A DNA stretch of 64,000 nt from Papaver somniferum (GCF_003573695.1 NC_039365.1:130473466-130537465); one strand, 5' to 3'; shown: positions 45,561-58,828, counted from the first letter of the stretch. Notes: generated by a model from the letters alone, not told the origin. Numbers and translations: made by a program.

Positions 45561-45575
45561 AATACCCCCAAACCT
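45561..45575 (-). other. Element E polypurine tract
   Basis: The minus strand reads AGGTTTGGGGGTATT immediately before the LTR start TGATAGACAC. It is the same tract as in element F (59,484-59,498). Confidence 0.8.
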
Positions 45576-46774
45576 ATTATTTGCTAGTCCTCGAGCCAAA
45601 ATAAAATAGAAATAAAATCCTAACTCACTTTCGCAGGCATCGTCGATTGCGTTTAGCGTATGCAATAACCCTTTAAACCCCTAGGTGTCCCTAGTGGCAG
45701 AGTGTTGTCTCCGGAGGGCTTACCAGAGGTATACCCACAAAACCTTTATACTCCATACCCTAGATATCTACACAGAACCTTGGAAGGCACTAAAGAATCT
45801 CCTTGGTTGGCATACTTATTGACTACAGGAGGAAGTACCCTGATGCGAAGTTCCAATTGTTGTACACGAGTTTGCACTCAAGCATACTAAAATTCATATG
45901 AAGTGACAGAGATCTACTCAGATAGTCGCACTATGGACATCAATATCCGGAGTCAAAACTAATCACATGGATAGATCAAGAAGATTGATATAGAAAAACA
46001 TAGATGGCTTTGATGTTTACTAGGTGAACGGTGTTTCTCATATCTGTCTGAAGGCCTCCGCCAAAATGAACCTATCCTAATGGACTGAGATACCGGTCTG
46101 ACTAATATCAACAAACTGGCATATACGACGGTACCAGTGGTCGATAATCCTAACTCTAGGTCAACACAACTGGCATATACAAGGGTTCCAGTGGTCGATC
46201 CAGTTGGTCTGATGGTCTGGTCTCTCTCTTTTTTTTCTTTTTTTTCTTTTTTTTTGTATCTCAATCACTCTAATTCATCCTAGCATTGGTAACAACTTGA
46301 ATCGTGAGCCCCACATAATCACTAAGAGAAACATAGTTTAAAAACAAAACAAAATAAAAACAGAAGTGAAAAGGACTCAACGAGATATAGTGAAACTATC
46401 ATGTTATTTCTAACACCTGAGCTCTGTGCTTTTATGAATAGACTCTTTAGATGTTGCCATCTAGTCAGATTGGTTCCTCAACTCCTACAATCAAAATGCT
46501 TCCATTCACTTAGATTGGTTAGTGCCATCCTTAATAGGGATAAATTTCTAGGCTCTAGAGTTTATTTATTGCAACGAAAAGGTAACAAAAAGTTCTACCC
46601 CACCCCCAAAATTAAATCTAACATTTTCTTCAATGTTTTTAATCAAAGAACAGTACCAAAAATATAAGTAACATGAGGAAATAGTAAAGAGAGAAGTCGG
46701 AAAGATAGTACCTGGGTGAAGTGTAACCAGAAACCTACAAAAATATTATACAACATACAAAATCGCCTCGATGG
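45576..46774 (-). other. Element E 3' non-coding region
   Basis: This lies between the integrase stop and the PPT. It holds a near-duplicate segment (AACTGGCATATAC...CCAGTGGTCGAT at about 46,113-46,145 and 46,169-46,200) and a CT/T-rich tract (46,219-46,256). No env-like ORF is recognised. Confidence 0.5.
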
Positions 46775-49700
46775 TCAATCAAGGTAAACAGGGTCCTCCG
46801 GAGGGACCTCCTCAACATCACATGTAGGAAAAGGCTCTAAAAAGGGATTCAATCGCTGACCGTTAACCTTCGAAGAACTACTACCATCTGGTGTCTCAAT
46901 CTCAACAGCGCCATGAGGAAAAACAGTACGGACCACAAAAGGACCGGTCCACCGAGAGCGCATCTTCCCGGGGAATAGATGCAAACGAGTGTCATACAGA
47001 AGAACTTTTTGACCTGGAGAAAATGACTTTCGTAAAATATTCCTATCATGCACAAGTTTCAATTCGTTCTTATACTCCTTAGCACTATCGTATGCATCTC
47101 TACGAATCTCTTCCAACTCATTGAGATGGAGCTTTCTTTGAGCTCCTGCCTTGTCAAGTGAAAATTTTAAGTTCTTAATAGCCCAATAGGCTCGATGCTC
47201 TAACTCAACATGCAGGTGACATGCCTTGCCAAATACTAAACAATAAGGTGACATTCCAATGGGTGTCTTAAATGCAGTACGGTAAGCCCATAACGCATCA
47301 GTAAGCCTCGACGACCAGTATTTCCTATTTGGATTAACTGTTTTCTCTAGAATACGTTTAATTTCCCTATTGGAAACCTCTACCTGACCACTAGTCTGAG
47401 GGTGATATGGGGTTGCTACTTTATGGGTAATACCGAATTGTTTCATTAAAAGAGCAAACGGTCTATTACAAAAGTGTGAACCTCCATCACTAATTATAGC
47501 TCGCGGCGTACGAAAACGTGTAAGTATATTCTCTTTCAAAAACTGGACTACGACCCTGTGGTCATTCGTTTTACACGGAACCGCCTCAACCCACTTAGAT
47601 ACATAGTCTACAACGACAACTATGTAAAGATAACCAAACGAAATAGGAAATGGACCCATAAAATCAATGCCCCACACATCAAAGACCTCAATCACTAAAA
47701 TAGGGTTCAAAGGCATCATATTTCTACGGGAAATGGTTCCTAACTTCTGGCAACGCTCACAAGAAACACAATGACTATGGGAATCTTTAAACAACAAAGG
47801 CCAGTAAAATTCACACTGCAAAATCTTAGCAGCAGTCTTCTTAGCACTAAAATGACCCTCACATGCATGTTCATGACAAAAGGAGATAATACTAGACTGG
47901 TCACTCTAAGATACACATCTCCTAATAATCTGGTCCGTACAATACTTAAACAGATAAGAATCGTCCCAAAAGAAATGCTTAACCTCAACATTGCTTACCC
48001 CAATGTTGAGGGTTCGACCAGTAACAAGATAATTCACTATATTTGTATACCAAGGTGATTGGGAAATAGAGAACAATTGTTCATCAGGAAATCTATCCCT
48101 TATAGGAAGGGAATCCCTAGGGGAACTAACAACTAGCCTAGACAAGTGGTCTGCTACTACATTTTCTGCACCCTTTTTGTCTCTAATGTCTGGGGAAAAT
48201 TCCTGTAACAATAGGATCCATCTAATCAATCTAGGTTTGGTATCCTTCTTAGATAAAAGGTATTTCAAAGTAGCATGATCTGTATAGATTATGATCTTAG
48301 AACCTAATATGTAGGACCTAAACTTATCCAAGGCAAACACGATGGCTAAAAGTTCCTTCTCGGTAGTTGTACAGTTCATTTGGGCATCATTCAGAGTTTT
48401 GATAGCATAATAAATCACATGAAGTAATTTGTTTTCTCGTTGTCCTAAAACGACGCCTATAGCATAATCTGAAGAATCACACATAATCTCAAAGGGTAGG
48501 TTCCAGTTAGGTTCCTGGACTATCGGGGCAGTAGTGAGTAAAGTTTTAAGCTTCTCAAAAGCCTCTAAACAAGCATCATCAAAGACAAACCTAACATCTT
48601 TTGCAAGAAAATTTCAAAGAGGTCTAGAAATCAAGCTAAAATCCTTAATGAATCGACGGTAAAAACCTGCATGCCCTAGGAATGACCTAATATCTTTTAC
48701 GGTTTTTGGGACTTGTAAAGTCTTAATAAGGTCAACTTTGGCTATACCCTTTGAAGAGACGATGTGCCCTAACACAATTCCTGATTTAACCATGAAATGG
48801 CATTTTTCCCAATTAAGCACTCAATTTTTTTCCTTACACCTAGTCAACACTAATGTCAAATGATGCAAGCACTCATAGAAAGATGAACCAAACACTGAAA
48901 AATCATCCATAAAGACCTCTAAGAACCGTTCTACCATATCAGAAAATATGCTCATCATACAATGCTGAAAAGTTTCCGGGGCATTACATAGCCCTAAAGG
49001 CATGCGTTTATACGCAAAGGTACCAAAGGGACAGGTAAAAGTGGTTTTCTCTTGGTCTTATGGGGCAATAACGATCAAATTATAACCGGAGTAGCCATCT
49101 AAGAAGTAATAGTGACTATGTCCAGCTAATCGCTCTAGCATTTGGTCGATAAAAGGAAGGGGAAAGTGATCCTTCCTTGTGACCTTGTTCAATTTTCTAT
49201 AGTCAATACACACACGTCATCCCGTGGTCACTCGGTTTGGGATTAATTCATTATTATCATTCTGGACTACAGTGATACCTGATTTCTTGGGGACAACCTG
49301 AACAGGGCTGACCCACTTACTGTCTGAAATTGGGTAAATAATACCCGCATCTAACAACTTAAACACCTCTTTTAGAACTACCTCTTTCATGTTAGGGTTC
49401 AGTCGACGTTGCATCTCTCTAGAAGGTTTGGAGTCTTCCTCTAAATGAATCTGATGCATACACACAGTAGGACTTATACCCTTAATGTCTGCTATAGTCC
49501 ACCCTAAAGCTTCCTTATTGTCTTGAAGTACATTTACTAGCCTACTTTCCTGATCACTATCAAAATTGGAAGCTACAATCACAGGTAAAGTCTCAGATGG
49601 GCCTAAAAACACATACTTTAGAGTATCGGGTAGTGGTTTAAGGTCCAACTTTGGGGGCTCTTCTAAAGAAGGAATTAGGGTAGTCTCAGAAACTGGTAAC

Positions 49701-52244
49701 GGTTCGAACCTAACTTTCCATCTATCAGTGTATAACACAGGGGTAGAATCTAATAGAGCATTCACCTGTTCAACAGCGCTATCATCGTCAAAATCTAAAC
49801 CAAAATGGGATAAACAACTTTCTAATGGGTCTTCAGACAAGATGTTTGGTAATGACTCCTGAACTAAGGCTTCTATTATCGTCAAAATCTAAACCAAAAT
49901 GGGATAGACAACTTTCTAATGGGTCTTCAGACAAGATGTTTGGTAATGACCTCCTCAACACATGTGTCATCTAGCTCATGAGGTTGCTTACTGACATTAA
50001 AAATGTTCATCTCCATAGTCATATTACCAAAAGATAAACTCATCGCACTATTTCGACAGTTAATGATCGTATTAGACGTAGCTAAAAATGGGCGACTTAA
50101 AATCACAGGTATCTGGTTCTATGGGTCAGGGACAGGTTGGGTATCTAGGACCACAAAATCCACTGGATAAATAAACTTGTCGACCTCAATAAGAACATCC
50201 TCGATAACATCTCGAGGGATTTTAACAGACCTATTAGCTAACTGCAGTGTCATATGAGTAGGTTTCATTTCACCAACTCCTAACTGTAAGTATACATGGA
50301 ATGGCAGTAAGTTCACACTGGCTCCTAAGTCAAGTAAAGCTTTTTCTACCCGGAAGTTACCTATTGTGCAAGCAATGGTAGGAGAACCTGGGTCTTTGTA
50401 CTTTGGAGTTGTGGTGTTCTGAATGAATGAACTTACGTGACTGGATAAAAAGGCTTTCTTATGGACGCTAAGTTTTCGCTTTCGCGTACACATATCCTTA
50501 AGGAACTTGGCATAAGCAGGAATTTTCTTAATTGCATATAATAAGGGAAAGTTTATGGTAACTTGCTTAAAAACCTCCACTATGTCATTAAAGTTCGATT
50601 CCTTCTTTGTTGGTACTAATAGCTGAGGAAATGGGGCTCTAGGCCTAAAATCAGACCTTTCAGAAACCGAATTCACATCATCAGAAACTTTATCAGTCTC
50701 TTCAGCTACTGGTCCTGAGAGGTGAGATCCTAAGGGGTGAACTACAATATGTTCACTATCGGGCATGGTTACCTTATTGTCTACAACTCTACCACTTCTA
50801 AGGGTTCTAACAGCATTCAATTGATTCGATGGTTTTGCACCTAATTCATGAACTCCTCTAGGGTTGGGTTTTGTTTGACTAGGAAACTTACCTTTTTCTC
50901 TCAAAGAATCACTTATCAGACCAACCTGGGTTTTTAACTCGGAAATAGCTTGACTATTTCTTGTCATATCCTGTTACTAGCTTGTAGACTTTGTTCTACG
51001 GATAACTCGAATTTTGCAGTTCGCTGAGTTAACAAGGCGAGAGATTCCTCTAAACTTAGGATTTTCTTATCTGACTGATTTTGAAACTGAGCTAGTCCTG
51101 AAGGATTCTTAGTATAGAGAAAACCTGGGGGAGCATTAGAATTACTAAACTGACCTTGACTTTGGCCCTTAGACCACGAAAGGTTCGGATGGTTTCTCCA
51201 ACCAGGATTATAGGTTTCTGAATATGGGTCAATCTTTTGACGGTTATCAAATCTAGTGTTATTATAAAGAGCATTGGCCTGCTCTTCAATATTCTGGCCT
51301 TCCCAAAAAGGCTCCAATCTACTACTAGTCTGGCCCACTTCTAAGGCTTCTAACCTTTTTGCTATAGCAGCAATTTTGGCATCTGATTCATAGCCTCCTT
51401 CTACCCTATTAACGTTTCCTCTACTTAAAAGAATTGTTTTCTGGGGCGCCCTACTATTTTCCCATTGCTGGGTTTTTTCGGCGATTTCATTAAAAAATTC
51501 CATCGCCGCATCAACAGTTTGGTTTTCAAATCCACCAGTGCATAGAGACTCAACCATGGTCGTTGTGGAATAATCTAAACCCTCATAAAGGATCTGAACT
51601 AGCCTAACCTTTTCTAAACCATGATGAGGACACTGGGATAATAAATCATTGAACCTTTCCAAATACCTATATAAAGATTCTCCGTCTTGTTGTGAAAATA
51701 TGCATATTTGCATCCTAATAGACGATGTTTTGTGCCTAGGGAAAAACTTATTGAAAAAGGCAGATGTAAGTTGTTCATATGTCTCAATTGACTCGGAGTC
51801 CAAACTATACAGCCACGACTTGGCCTTATCTTTCAGGAAAAATGGGAATAACTTAAGTTTCAAAGCATCATCATCTAAGCCTCTAATTCTTAGAGTACTA
51901 CAAATTTCCTCAAAATCCCTAACATGGTAATAAGGGTTTTCATTTTATTTCCCTAAAAGGATTGGGAGCATCTGTAAGGTCCCAGGTTTCAGTTCATAGG
52001 GTGCCTCCGTTTCAGCTAACTTAATACACGAAGGACGGGTAGTCCTAGTTGGATTCAACAAAGCTTTCAAAGTTTCCATTTCTGGCGCTATCGGAGCAAC
52101 AAGGATTCTCTCCTCAGTCAAAGGACGTTCAAAAACAGACTCTTCAAAAGTCGGACTTTCTAGATTAAGGTAATCGAGACGCTTCGAACTAATAGGTTTC
52201 TCTTTAACAAATATACCTAGTGCGTCTCTTTTACGTTCAAGCAT
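46775..52244 (-). pseudogene. Athila-like gag-pol of element E (largely preserved, broken)
   Basis: The start is probably MLERKRDALGIF (52,244). Gag carries RPSCIKLAETEAPYELKPG, then a GAA-to-TAA stop (about 51,946; C has Glu), then DALKLKLFPFFLKDKAKSWL. A stop separates it from the PR-RT part near 50,967. Protease is DLGASVNLLPFHVYLQLG. RT is split near 48,820-49,210 and includes MPLGLCNAPETFQHCM and FMDDFSVFGSS. RNase H follows ([25 protein letters not shown]). The last frame (47,821-46,775) is an intact integrase core and C-terminus: [33 protein letters not shown] (the DDE residues) and SRWTGPFVV (GPY/F). Several stops make it non-autonomous as it stands. Confidence 0.85.
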
Positions 52245-53299
52245 ACAATAGAATTTTCTAAATTGGAAGGGTAAGCAAACACAGATCAAGTCCGACTCAA
52301 CCAAATCAAACCTATTGATTTCTAGCAAACATAAAGCATGATGGCTCCACTTAGATTGTTTCTAGACCAGCTTCTAATCTGTCGAACGGGAATTCGTTAG
52401 AATTTAAGCAAACCCCTCTGGAATCAATCTGAGTTAACGTAAGTTGAATAGAGGCGAGGGAAGTTCGGTGGAGCTTTGATACCCAAGGCCTCACCGGTAT
52501 TACAAGGCGGCGCAGTCACACATTCAACTTACAGAAACCGTCAAGAACTTCGAAGTATGCTTAAAAGAGTAACCAATATTTTTCGAATGACTTTCCTGTT
52601 AAGCTCGTTACCCTATCGGTCTCATTCTAGTCAAAATTTTAGGCTTAGGTTCGCGTAGGTTACGTGTTCCTAAAGCGGGCAAGAAGAGAACGGTGATGAA
52701 ATCCCAACCCTTATCTTGTATGGCCAGGCCTTGCCCTTTACTAGAAAAATAAATGTCCGTATTCAGTCCTCAACATATATGCATACGAAGGAATCCAGTA
52801 ACTCGCTGACAGGGGATTCGCGAGTGTTTAGAATCTTACCTCCCGTTCCAGACAGGGGATGAATCAGTTCTAGTCGATTCGGGCCACTGACTCCGATGTC
52901 CAGACAGGAGACAATATCGTAATTGTCCTCCTTCTCTGCAAACAATTTATATTTAAAGTACCCTTCCGTAGGGTAATAAAAAAAATAATGTCCCAAAGTC
53001 CAAAAGTCCAAAAAAAATAAAGAAAAATTACAAAAATAATAAACCCTAATACAGTTTTTTTTTTTAAATAAAATAAACAAACCCTAAACTAAAATTGTCT
53101 AAAATAAAATTTGTCTTCTTTTCTGTTCTTTTTGCTTTAATCTTTAGCTCCAAGTCTTTATGAAATCACCAAACTCCTTGGCTCAATTTTCTTTATGATC
53201 CAGAACCTGTAGACACAAGATAAATACCCAAAAACATAAAAAAGGACAAAAATAATAAAATAAAATAAATCTAAAACCCTAAAGACAAGTCCGCGTCGG
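52245..53299 (-). other. Element E leader
   Basis: This is the non-coding leader between PBS and gag. The part from 52,320 to about 52,735 is the reverse complement of element C's 38,808-39,230. The rest is AT-rich. It ends at GTCGG (53,295-53,299), where F is inserted. Confidence 0.65.
53295..53299. repeat. Target-site duplication GTCGG (element F, left)
   Basis: GTCGG precedes the TGATGAGTGC start of F. The same bases are at 62,045-62,049 after F's final CCACCA. Confidence 0.9.
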
Positions 53300-54999
53300 T
53301 GATGAGTGCTAAATAGTGCATATTTATATATATTTTTGTTGGCATTTAACTCATCTTTTGTGCATTAATTCTACATTTTATCCCATATTCTGTATTTTCA
53401 TTGTTTTCAAGAATAAATATTTTTCTTACTTAACTTTGCATTTTTAGGTAACAAATAAAATCTGGATGAAGTGCGGAGCAAAAAGAGCAGAAAAGTAGTG
53501 AAAAGCCGGGAGGAATTACGCAAGGAAGCCGCGAAGAATGTTGCGCACAAGACCAAAAAGCTAGGAATGGGCTCAAGAAGGAAGAATTGTTCTTAAAGAA
53601 GATATGGGCTTGGCATACCCAAGGCCCAAAACCCTTACCCAAATCCATTTCCTTTATCCATACCCATTTCCATGAGAGCCGTCAGATTGGATCCATCTTG
53701 TCATCCAACGGTCACCTCATCATTGTGCATCAAATCCCGATGATTCCGCCCAACACTACAGCACCTAACCTAATCTAGCACCGTTGACTTCGTTGTGTTC
53801 CACATCCAACGGTCGCTACAAACTGCTTCTCTCTTAGCCGTCCGATCTACCTACCATCTCCATATCCAGCGGCTCAGCTCGCCAAACATCGAACCAGATG
53901 CTCCCGCTTCACCCTAGCACCGAATCCTATTATCCACCCAAACAACCCATCGCCCCAAAACTTCATCTCCTTCACCCGACAGTTGCAGAGCTCTGCAACT
54001 CCACCACCTCCCCTCTCTGCCGCTGTCACTTCCGTCACCACCACCAGTTCCATCACTGCCACTACTATCTCTTCACCGACAACACCCCCATATCCCTAGC
54101 CTAGTTATTTTCTTCATCTCACAACCTCTGAAACCCTAGGTTTTGGGGTGAGTAAAATAACTCGAAATTAGGGGACAATAGGAGCAGAGGAAGAGCATCA
54201 AGGACTAGAGGAGGCATGGGTCGAGCAGATTTTGGGAGTTTGTAAGTTAAATTTTGTTTAATTTAAGAAAACCCTAATTTGTAATTTGGGGGAAACCCTA
54301 ATTTTATTGTCTGGGTATAAATTGAGGGTTGGGTATCACTGTTAAAACTTGTTCTTGGACTAGCCAAGTTTCCACCCAATTTGGGTTAGGTTAATTCCAA
54401 TGTTAAATTGCACTGTTAGTTTTTGATGCTCCTGTTAACTTTCATTGCCCCTGTTAGTTGCATTTTCACTCTTAATTGCATTTGTTGTTATGTTAGTTTG
54501 CAATGTTATGTTAGTTTACTCACTGTTAATCACTGTTATGCTCAATGTTAGTTTGCCTTGTTACTCACTGTTACTCACTGTTATGCTGTTTGTCATGTTC
54601 TAAACTATCATGCTAGGGACTTGATGAATCTCTAATGTCTTATTGTGTAGTATATTGATCACACTGCTCTAGAAGGCTAAACAAGTTTAGGAAAAACTTG
54701 AACTTAGCTCATCATCACCTCACTTTCACAATGTATGCCAAGTATGCTTTGTAGTTAGGTTCATGAGCTGCTGATAAGCTGCAACTCAAGCTGAATTCAT
54801 AATCCCTTGACTAGTTGTGCTGTAGAAAGACAATTAGTGCTTTGGAAATAATACCATAGTTGTGTTTAACTTTCTATAGGAGAATAACAGTAAAAATTAG
54901 AGTGAATTCAACCCCTAGTTCCCTGTCATCCACAATTCCATCATCAACTGTTAGCTTTGTTCTTGCTTTGTTTTGCTTTTGCCTTGATTGTTTCTTCCA

Positions 55000-55390
55000 T
55001 GCCCTGCAACTCTGTTGCTTTTCTGCATTTTCTATTGCTGCATTTCTGCTTCCCCTGCTGCCAAGCTGCAGCTTCTACTGCATTCCTGCTTCCCCTGCTG
55101 CCACTTCTGCTGCACTGTTGCTGTAGCTGCTGAACTGCTTGTGCAGTCTTGCTGTTGCTGCTTGTTTTGTGTGCTGCAGACTTCTTTCTTTGCACTGCTT
55201 GTGCAGCTGCCCTGCCAAGCTGCTGCCACTCCTTGCCCTGTAGCTGCTGTTGGTGCCTGCTGCTCTGCCAAGTTGCTGCTGCTGCCCCTTCTTCTCCTGC
55301 AGCCAAGCCAATTCTCCTGCATCTGAGCCTCTGCAGCTGCTGCTGCCAATTCACTTCTGTGGCTCTCGCACTCCTGCTGCTTGCTTTGCT
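55000..55390. repeat. Cryptic CTG/TGC-rich tract in F LTR
   Basis: Irregular runs of CTGCTG, TGCTGC and GCAGCT occur here, copied at 61,216-61,606 in the other LTR. They create long Gln/Ala/Ser- or Leu/Cys-rich open frames on both strands that I do not consider genes. Confidence 0.7.
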
Positions 55391-55397
55391 CTCCATT

Positions 55398-55680
55398 TAC
55401 TAAGCCCAACCATCTGAGCCCAACTCACAGTTCACTTCCAAAAGCCCAGAGCACAATTTGAGCCCAACTGTAAGACCAAGGCCAAAGCCTAGTGAAATGT
55501 TAAGCCCAATTCATAGTGAACTGTTGAGCCCAAAGCTCAAATCAGTTTACTGAAACCAAAGCCCATATTCCACATTTCTGAGCCCAAGCTCAGTTCATTT
55601 TATTGTGAACAAACCCAATAGTACATTAAGCCAACATTCCAAAGGCTTCTAAGCCCAAAGCAAACTAGAACCCAATTAGC
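55398..55680. repeat. Dispersed AGCCCAA motif cluster
   Basis: The heptamer AGCCCAA (often GAGCCCAA or AAGCCCAA) occurs about ten times at irregular spacing, copied at about 61,617-61,880. The F leader (56,090-56,300) holds the complementary TTGGGCTT/GGGCTTG at similar density. Confidence 0.7.
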
Positions 55681-55815
55681 TAAAACACTTCCGAAACACA
55701 CCCGATCTCTGTGGATCGACCCGTACTTGCACGAGCTACAACTGACGACCGTGCACTTGCGGTATTACTGTAGGCCCGTTTCATCGCATCATTTATACAC
55801 TTTCCGGACCTGCCA

Positions 55816-55845
55816 AGTTTTTGGCGCCGCTGCCGGGGATTGGTG
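55816..55845 (+). other. Element F primer binding site
   Basis: TTTTTGGCGCCGCTGCCGGG starts a few bases after the LTR end at 55,815. TGGCGCCGyTGCCGGGGA is the usual PBS segment of Athila/Tat-type gypsy elements. Confidence 0.8.
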
Positions 55846-56562
55846 TGTGTTTTATCTGTGTTTTTCTTAGCTATTTTGTATTTCATTTCATAGCATTTGC
55901 ATCTGCATCTGCTTCATTTCATTTGCTGTTGGACCTGCTGTTCTGAACCTGTTTTTCCTCTGCTGGGACGCCACCAAGGAAAAGAACCAAAACCCAACTG
56001 GGTTTTTGCAACAATATCAGAGCAGCTGGGCTGTGCTAAAAAGGTAAGCCTAAACCCATTCCATTGAGAGAACCCAACCTGTGGGCTTCCAATTTTTTAA
56101 TTGTGGGCTTGTAATAATTAACCCAATTTTTTGGGCTTTTTATTTTTCTATTTTGGGTTTGTAATAATTTATTTTTGGGCTTGTTGTTTAATTTGTGGGC
56201 TTGTATTTATTTTGTGTGGGCTTGTTTAAATTTTTCCATTGGACTTGTATTTTGGACTCTGGGTTTAAACCCAGCTGAGCTTGTAACCGATTGGGGCCGC
56301 AGCCTTCCTTCCATTTCATTAGAGGCTTGCACAGTGGGCTTGCTCCCATTCAAAAACCAAATTTTATTTTCTTAAAAAAAAAAAAAAAAAAAAAAATCTT
56401 TTTTTCCCATTCAAAAAAAAATTTTCTTTTGTTCCCAATTTTAAACCAAATTTCTTTTATATCCCACCAAAACCAAATTTTTCCCAAAAATCCAAACCCA
56501 TCAAAAACCAAATTTTTTTAAAACCCATTAAAACCAAATAGTGGGCTTTGTGTCATTTCAAA

Positions 56563-57243
56563 ATGGGCCAACCTCGTGCTCTCCATGAATACATGTATCC
56601 ATCAATACAAATTCCATTATCATGTATTGTCTTACCTCAAACTAATAACCCTTTTAAAATAAATGCAAACATGATACATACTTCCTATATTTCGAGGGTT
56701 CGATTCTGAGAACCCCTATACTCATGTAAGAGAGTTTGAACAAATTTGTCGGACTATGCAACCTGATCATTTGTCCGAAGACTCTCTGAAATTGCGTTTG
56801 TTTACATTTTCTTTAAAGAAAGGGCCAAAACATGGTTTTACGGTTTGAGACCACAATCAATCACCACTTGGGAACAACTCACTAATCAATTTTTCCAAAA
56901 ATTTTTTCCACATCATAGGACCATCGCTATTCGTCAAAGTATCAATTGTTTTGTCCAATTGGATGAGGAAACTGTTTTTCACTATTTTGAACGTTTTAAT
57001 GATTTGTTGAGTGAATGTCCGCACCATGGAATTGAGAAGTGGAGACTTGTCGTCATCCTCTATGAGGGACTAGACTTTAAATCTCGAACCATGGTTGAGT
57101 CTATGTGTAATGGTGAGTTTATTGATAAATCTGTGGATGATGCATGGAATTTTTTAGCCGAGATTGCAGAGAAAACCCATCAATGGGAATCCGTTAGGGA
57201 AACAGGAACAACACCACATGATATGAGTCACCCCATGAATTAG
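56563..57243 (+). pseudogene. Element F gag
   Basis: ATG at 56,563 starts MGQPRALHEYMYPS, a typical N-terminus of plant gypsy gag (cf. the PSCI...YELKPG segment of E). After a stop or frame change at about 56,705 comes ENPYTHVREFEQICRTMQPD and LSEDSLKLRLFTFSL. A 1-nt deletion in an A-run (about 56,820) shifts to the frame 56,845-57,243, with ITTWEQLTNQFFQKFFPHH, YFERFNDLLSECPHHGIE and FLAEIAEKTHQWESVRETG. It is homologous to E and C gag and lies in the same place relative to the PBS. No CCHC knuckle is seen. Confidence 0.75.
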
Positions 57244-58053
57244 AGTTTTATTCTTGTAATAGCTCCGACCTTAGGATTGAAAATTATCCTAGATTGCAAA
57301 ATCCTATCATGATGATGATGATGATTATGATGTTATGTTAGAAGAACATGTCTATACTGAAAATGTTATGGAACCTTTGGGTTCAAATACATTAGGCTTC
57401 TCTGCCCCGACCTTAATGCATGATATTTCTTCTAGTATTCCATGTGATGTTTCCCCTGATGTGCCGATACATGAAATAAATCTGTTGATGTTGATAATTC
57501 TGATTGTGATCTTGCCAATTTGATTGATGATTGTGAGCATGATGTGACATGTGTAGATGAGTTAGGAGATTTTGATTTGATTGATAATGATGTGCCTATC
57601 TTCTACCTAAGTCACAATCTGATGGCCTTCCACCCAACCTAGATTTGGTTTGTACCCATATTGTAAAACCAATTTTTCTGAAAATTCCTAATCTAGGATT
57701 GGAACTGTGTGCTTCCCAAGTCCTCTTGGACTATTTTGCTTCAAAATATAACACTTTTAAAGAGCCACAGTTGGAATGCATTCTTTGCCCATCCCGAAAA
57801 CAGTCCATTATGAGTTAGACCTTTTGAATCCTGAACCCTAAAATTAAAAGATTTTGTGCTTAAAAGTAAACCTGTTGAAATTTGGTTTAGGGGTGATTCA
57901 TTCGGTTTTTCACTCTCACTCCCATTTAAGTCCAATTTTAGTGTTTTGAAACTTTTTGTCTCTACACTTTTCTTTTGGGTTGATCCTCAACTCTTTAGAT
58001 TGTTAGTGTATGGTGAATTTTTTGTATATAATCCAGTAGATAAAATTTCTTAA
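57244..58053 (+). pseudogene. Element F second ORF, unknown function (decayed)
   Basis: Past gag the sequence keeps coding character with frame changes. There is an Asp-rich part (ATGATGATGATGATG at 57,310-57,325; LEEHVYTENVMEPLGSNTLG), an acidic stretch (DNSDCDLANLIDDCEHDVTC in another frame), then VKPIFLKIPNLGLELCASQV and LLDYFASKYNTFKEPQLE. It ends KLFVSTLFFWVDPQLFRLLV...NPVDKIS with TAA at 58,053. No enzyme motif is visible, and it is not protease or RT. It could be a gag C-terminal extension. Confidence 0.4.
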
Positions 58054-58786
58054 AAACCCTTTTGTTCCTTTTGTATATATTTTGCTAATCCAATATGATC
58101 TCGGCTGAAATATGTTGGATTTTTGCCTTGAATAACGGAGTTTTAATTCTGCTTTCGCCGAAATCGGGTATTCTCTCTCCTTTTACTCTACTCAGCATGT
58201 CCCTTTATATGTTGTTTTAATTCTTTCCATATTTTGAAACATTGAGGACAATGTTTAGTTTAGGTTTGGGGGTATAGAGTAGATACCACGATAATTGCTA
58301 TAATTGAAAACAAAACTCCTTCTTCTTTTTGAAAAAATTGAAAAATTCCAAAAAAAAAAAAAAAATTAAAAAATCAAAATTCAAAAAAAAATTAAAAAAT
58401 GAAAAATCAAAAAATGGAGCTCATTTACCTTGAAATGTTGACTCTTGTGCAAATATGTATTTTTATTAGGAGTCTTAGTCTAGATATTTAGGCACCCTGA
58501 TTCTAGCACAATTCACATAGTGATAAGAAATTTGCACGCGCACGATCTACCAATACATGTATGGCCTCGATCTTCAAGGTGTTGATAGGAAGTTACGATT
58601 GCCAATCACTTTAGAATACTGAACGAAACTTGACTAGCTTGTTCTTTGGTTGGTTGGGATAGAAGGTGGAGGTTACATTAAGAAAGACAACCATCGAATT
58701 TAACTGGGTGCATCAAAAAGGGCTACCTCTTGCAAAGTGTCATGTAATTTGTTTCCTTTTGTATGTATCAAAAGTGTTTCCTTGTT

Positions 58787-58828
<42 letters not shown>

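Larger units (their letters stand above)
53300..55815 (+). mobile_element. Element F 5' LTR
   Basis: 2516 bp, TGATGAGTGC...CTGCCA. A TATA-like box (TATAAATT) lies at 54,316-54,323, with a TTTTGGGGTGAG splice-donor-like site at about 54,142. It also has a CTGTTA-rich part (54,340-54,600), a CTG/TGC-rich part (55,000-55,390) and an AGCCCAA-rich part (55,398-55,680). Confidence 0.9.

Noticed and set aside
45702..45890. 62-codon plus-strand frame near the E PPT
   Set aside because: Non-coding 3' region of E on the opposite strand; no similarity recognised.
46401..46667. Possible env-like ORF of element E
   Set aside because: It is antisense to E, short, and has no signal peptide plus transmembrane arrangement.
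54944..55409. Long Gln/Ala/Ser-rich and Leu/Cys-rich frames on both strands in the F LTR (copied at 61,160-61,625)
   Set aside because: They are by-products of CTG/TGC low-complexity DNA, open in several frames at once, with no domain.
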